A stretch of DNA of 64,000 nucleotides, from the NCBI GenBank assembly GCA_026936335.1, contig JAPMXV010000062.1, positions 124,001 to 188,000 of the forward strand. Reading direction: 5' to 3'. This document shows, piece after piece, positions 63,817 through 64,000 of this stretch. The notes beneath the pieces were generated by a model that saw only the letters and a list, made by a program, of their open reading frames with translations, searched no databases and had not been told where the DNA came from. The stretch is from Mantamonas sphyraenae (taxonomy: Eukaryota > CRuMs > Mantamonadidae). The stretch's first letter is position 1. Each line of letters begins with the position of its first letter. A program made the position numbers and the translations under genes.

Positions 63817-64000
63817 TCAAAGGAGCAGCAGGTTGCCGTTGTCGTCGTCGTCACCACCACCACCGCCGCTGCCACCATTGGCGGATACAGAGGAGGCCGA
63901 GGAGGAGCCTGTGACTCCGTCTTCCTCTTCCAGGAGGACACTGAGGGTGCTGTAGCGGTTGGAGTGCTTGCCCTCCTGGCGGGCCTTTGCGGACTTTGTG
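63817..64000 (-). CDS. 3' end of an unrecognised gene, running off the right edge
   Basis: A minus-strand frame open to the window edge ends at TGA 63819-63817, giving 60 residues: KSAKARQEGKHSNRYSTLSV, then an acidic, Ser-rich stretch, Gly and Asp runs, and a final NGNLLLL. The composition (ordered segment then low complexity with Gly and Asp homopolymers) resembles the other C-termini in this window, and no other frame here is plausible. It is convergent with the RhoGAP gene, 125 bp away. No family was recognised. Confidence 0.6.
   Translation of the reverse strand, partial: TKSAKARQEGKHSNRYSTLSVLLEEEDGVTGSSSASSVSANGGSGGGGGDDDDNGNLLLL

Noticed and set aside
1-64000. tRNA, rRNA and complete mobile elements
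   Set aside because: I looked for tRNA-like cloverleaf sequence, rRNA motifs, transposase or reverse-transcriptase signatures and terminal repeats and saw none. A tRNAscan and RepeatMasker run would settle this.

Overview
The window is nuclear DNA from a GC-rich eukaryote with a compact genome, most likely a free-living unicellular protist. The evidence is spliceosomal introns (GT...AG, mostly 1-3 per gene and 80-450 nt), cytosolic machinery found only in eukaryotes (Rab, COPI, HSP90 ending in MEEVD, MCM6, importin-7, SPF27, a SWI/SNF SWIRM-SANT subunit) and abundant (CA)n microsatellites and Ser, Gln and Gly homopolymers. I could not place the species. A Dictyostelium-type cAMP-receptor-like GPCR, a full-length ZGRF1 helicase, a short alpha-actinin and a giant RCC1/GCC2-GCC3 membrane protein would fit a unicellular relative of animals and fungi or another deep-branching protist. 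That is inference, not a measurement.

Layout: 1-6.7 kb holds the 5' part of an unknown gene (-), a Rab8-like GTPase (-), a SMARCC/SWI3 chromatin remodeller (+) and epsilon-COP (-). 6.8-12.5 kb holds a type II Golgi-like glycosyltransferase (+), a degenerate PdxS/SNZ homologue (+) and a kelch protein with an apparent frameshift (+). 12.8-16.7 kb holds ubiquilin (+) and a cAMP-receptor-like GPCR (-). 16.8-26 kb is a 1.7-kb near-perfect inverted duplication of a PHD-finger gene flanking HSP90 (-) and ribosomal P0 (-), followed by NKAP (-). 26-41 kb holds a WD40 protein with new-looking Cys/His repeats (-), a TPR protein (+), alpha-actinin (+), a four-SH3 protein (-), a multipass membrane protein (+) and ZGRF1 helicase (-). 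41-56.7 kb holds an importin-7-like receptor (+), whose conserved C-terminus is reached only by a +1 shift at CCC-TGA-C, and a roughly 3,900-residue surface receptor (-). 57-64 kb holds MCM6 (-), SPF27/BCAS2 (+), a three-exon QCR9 (-), an ASH-RhoGAP (+) and the 3' end of another gene (-).

Nearly all 64 kb is assigned. Neighbouring genes are commonly head-to-head with 56-130 bp between start codons, implying shared bidirectional promoters, or tail-to-tail with as little as 31 bp between stops. Exon coordinates were deduced by hand from reading-frame continuity, GT/AG sites and family conservation. No RNA gene, complete transposon or CRISPR array was recognised. Three genes carry single-base frame breaks, so base-level accuracy should be checked before biological conclusions are drawn from any of them.
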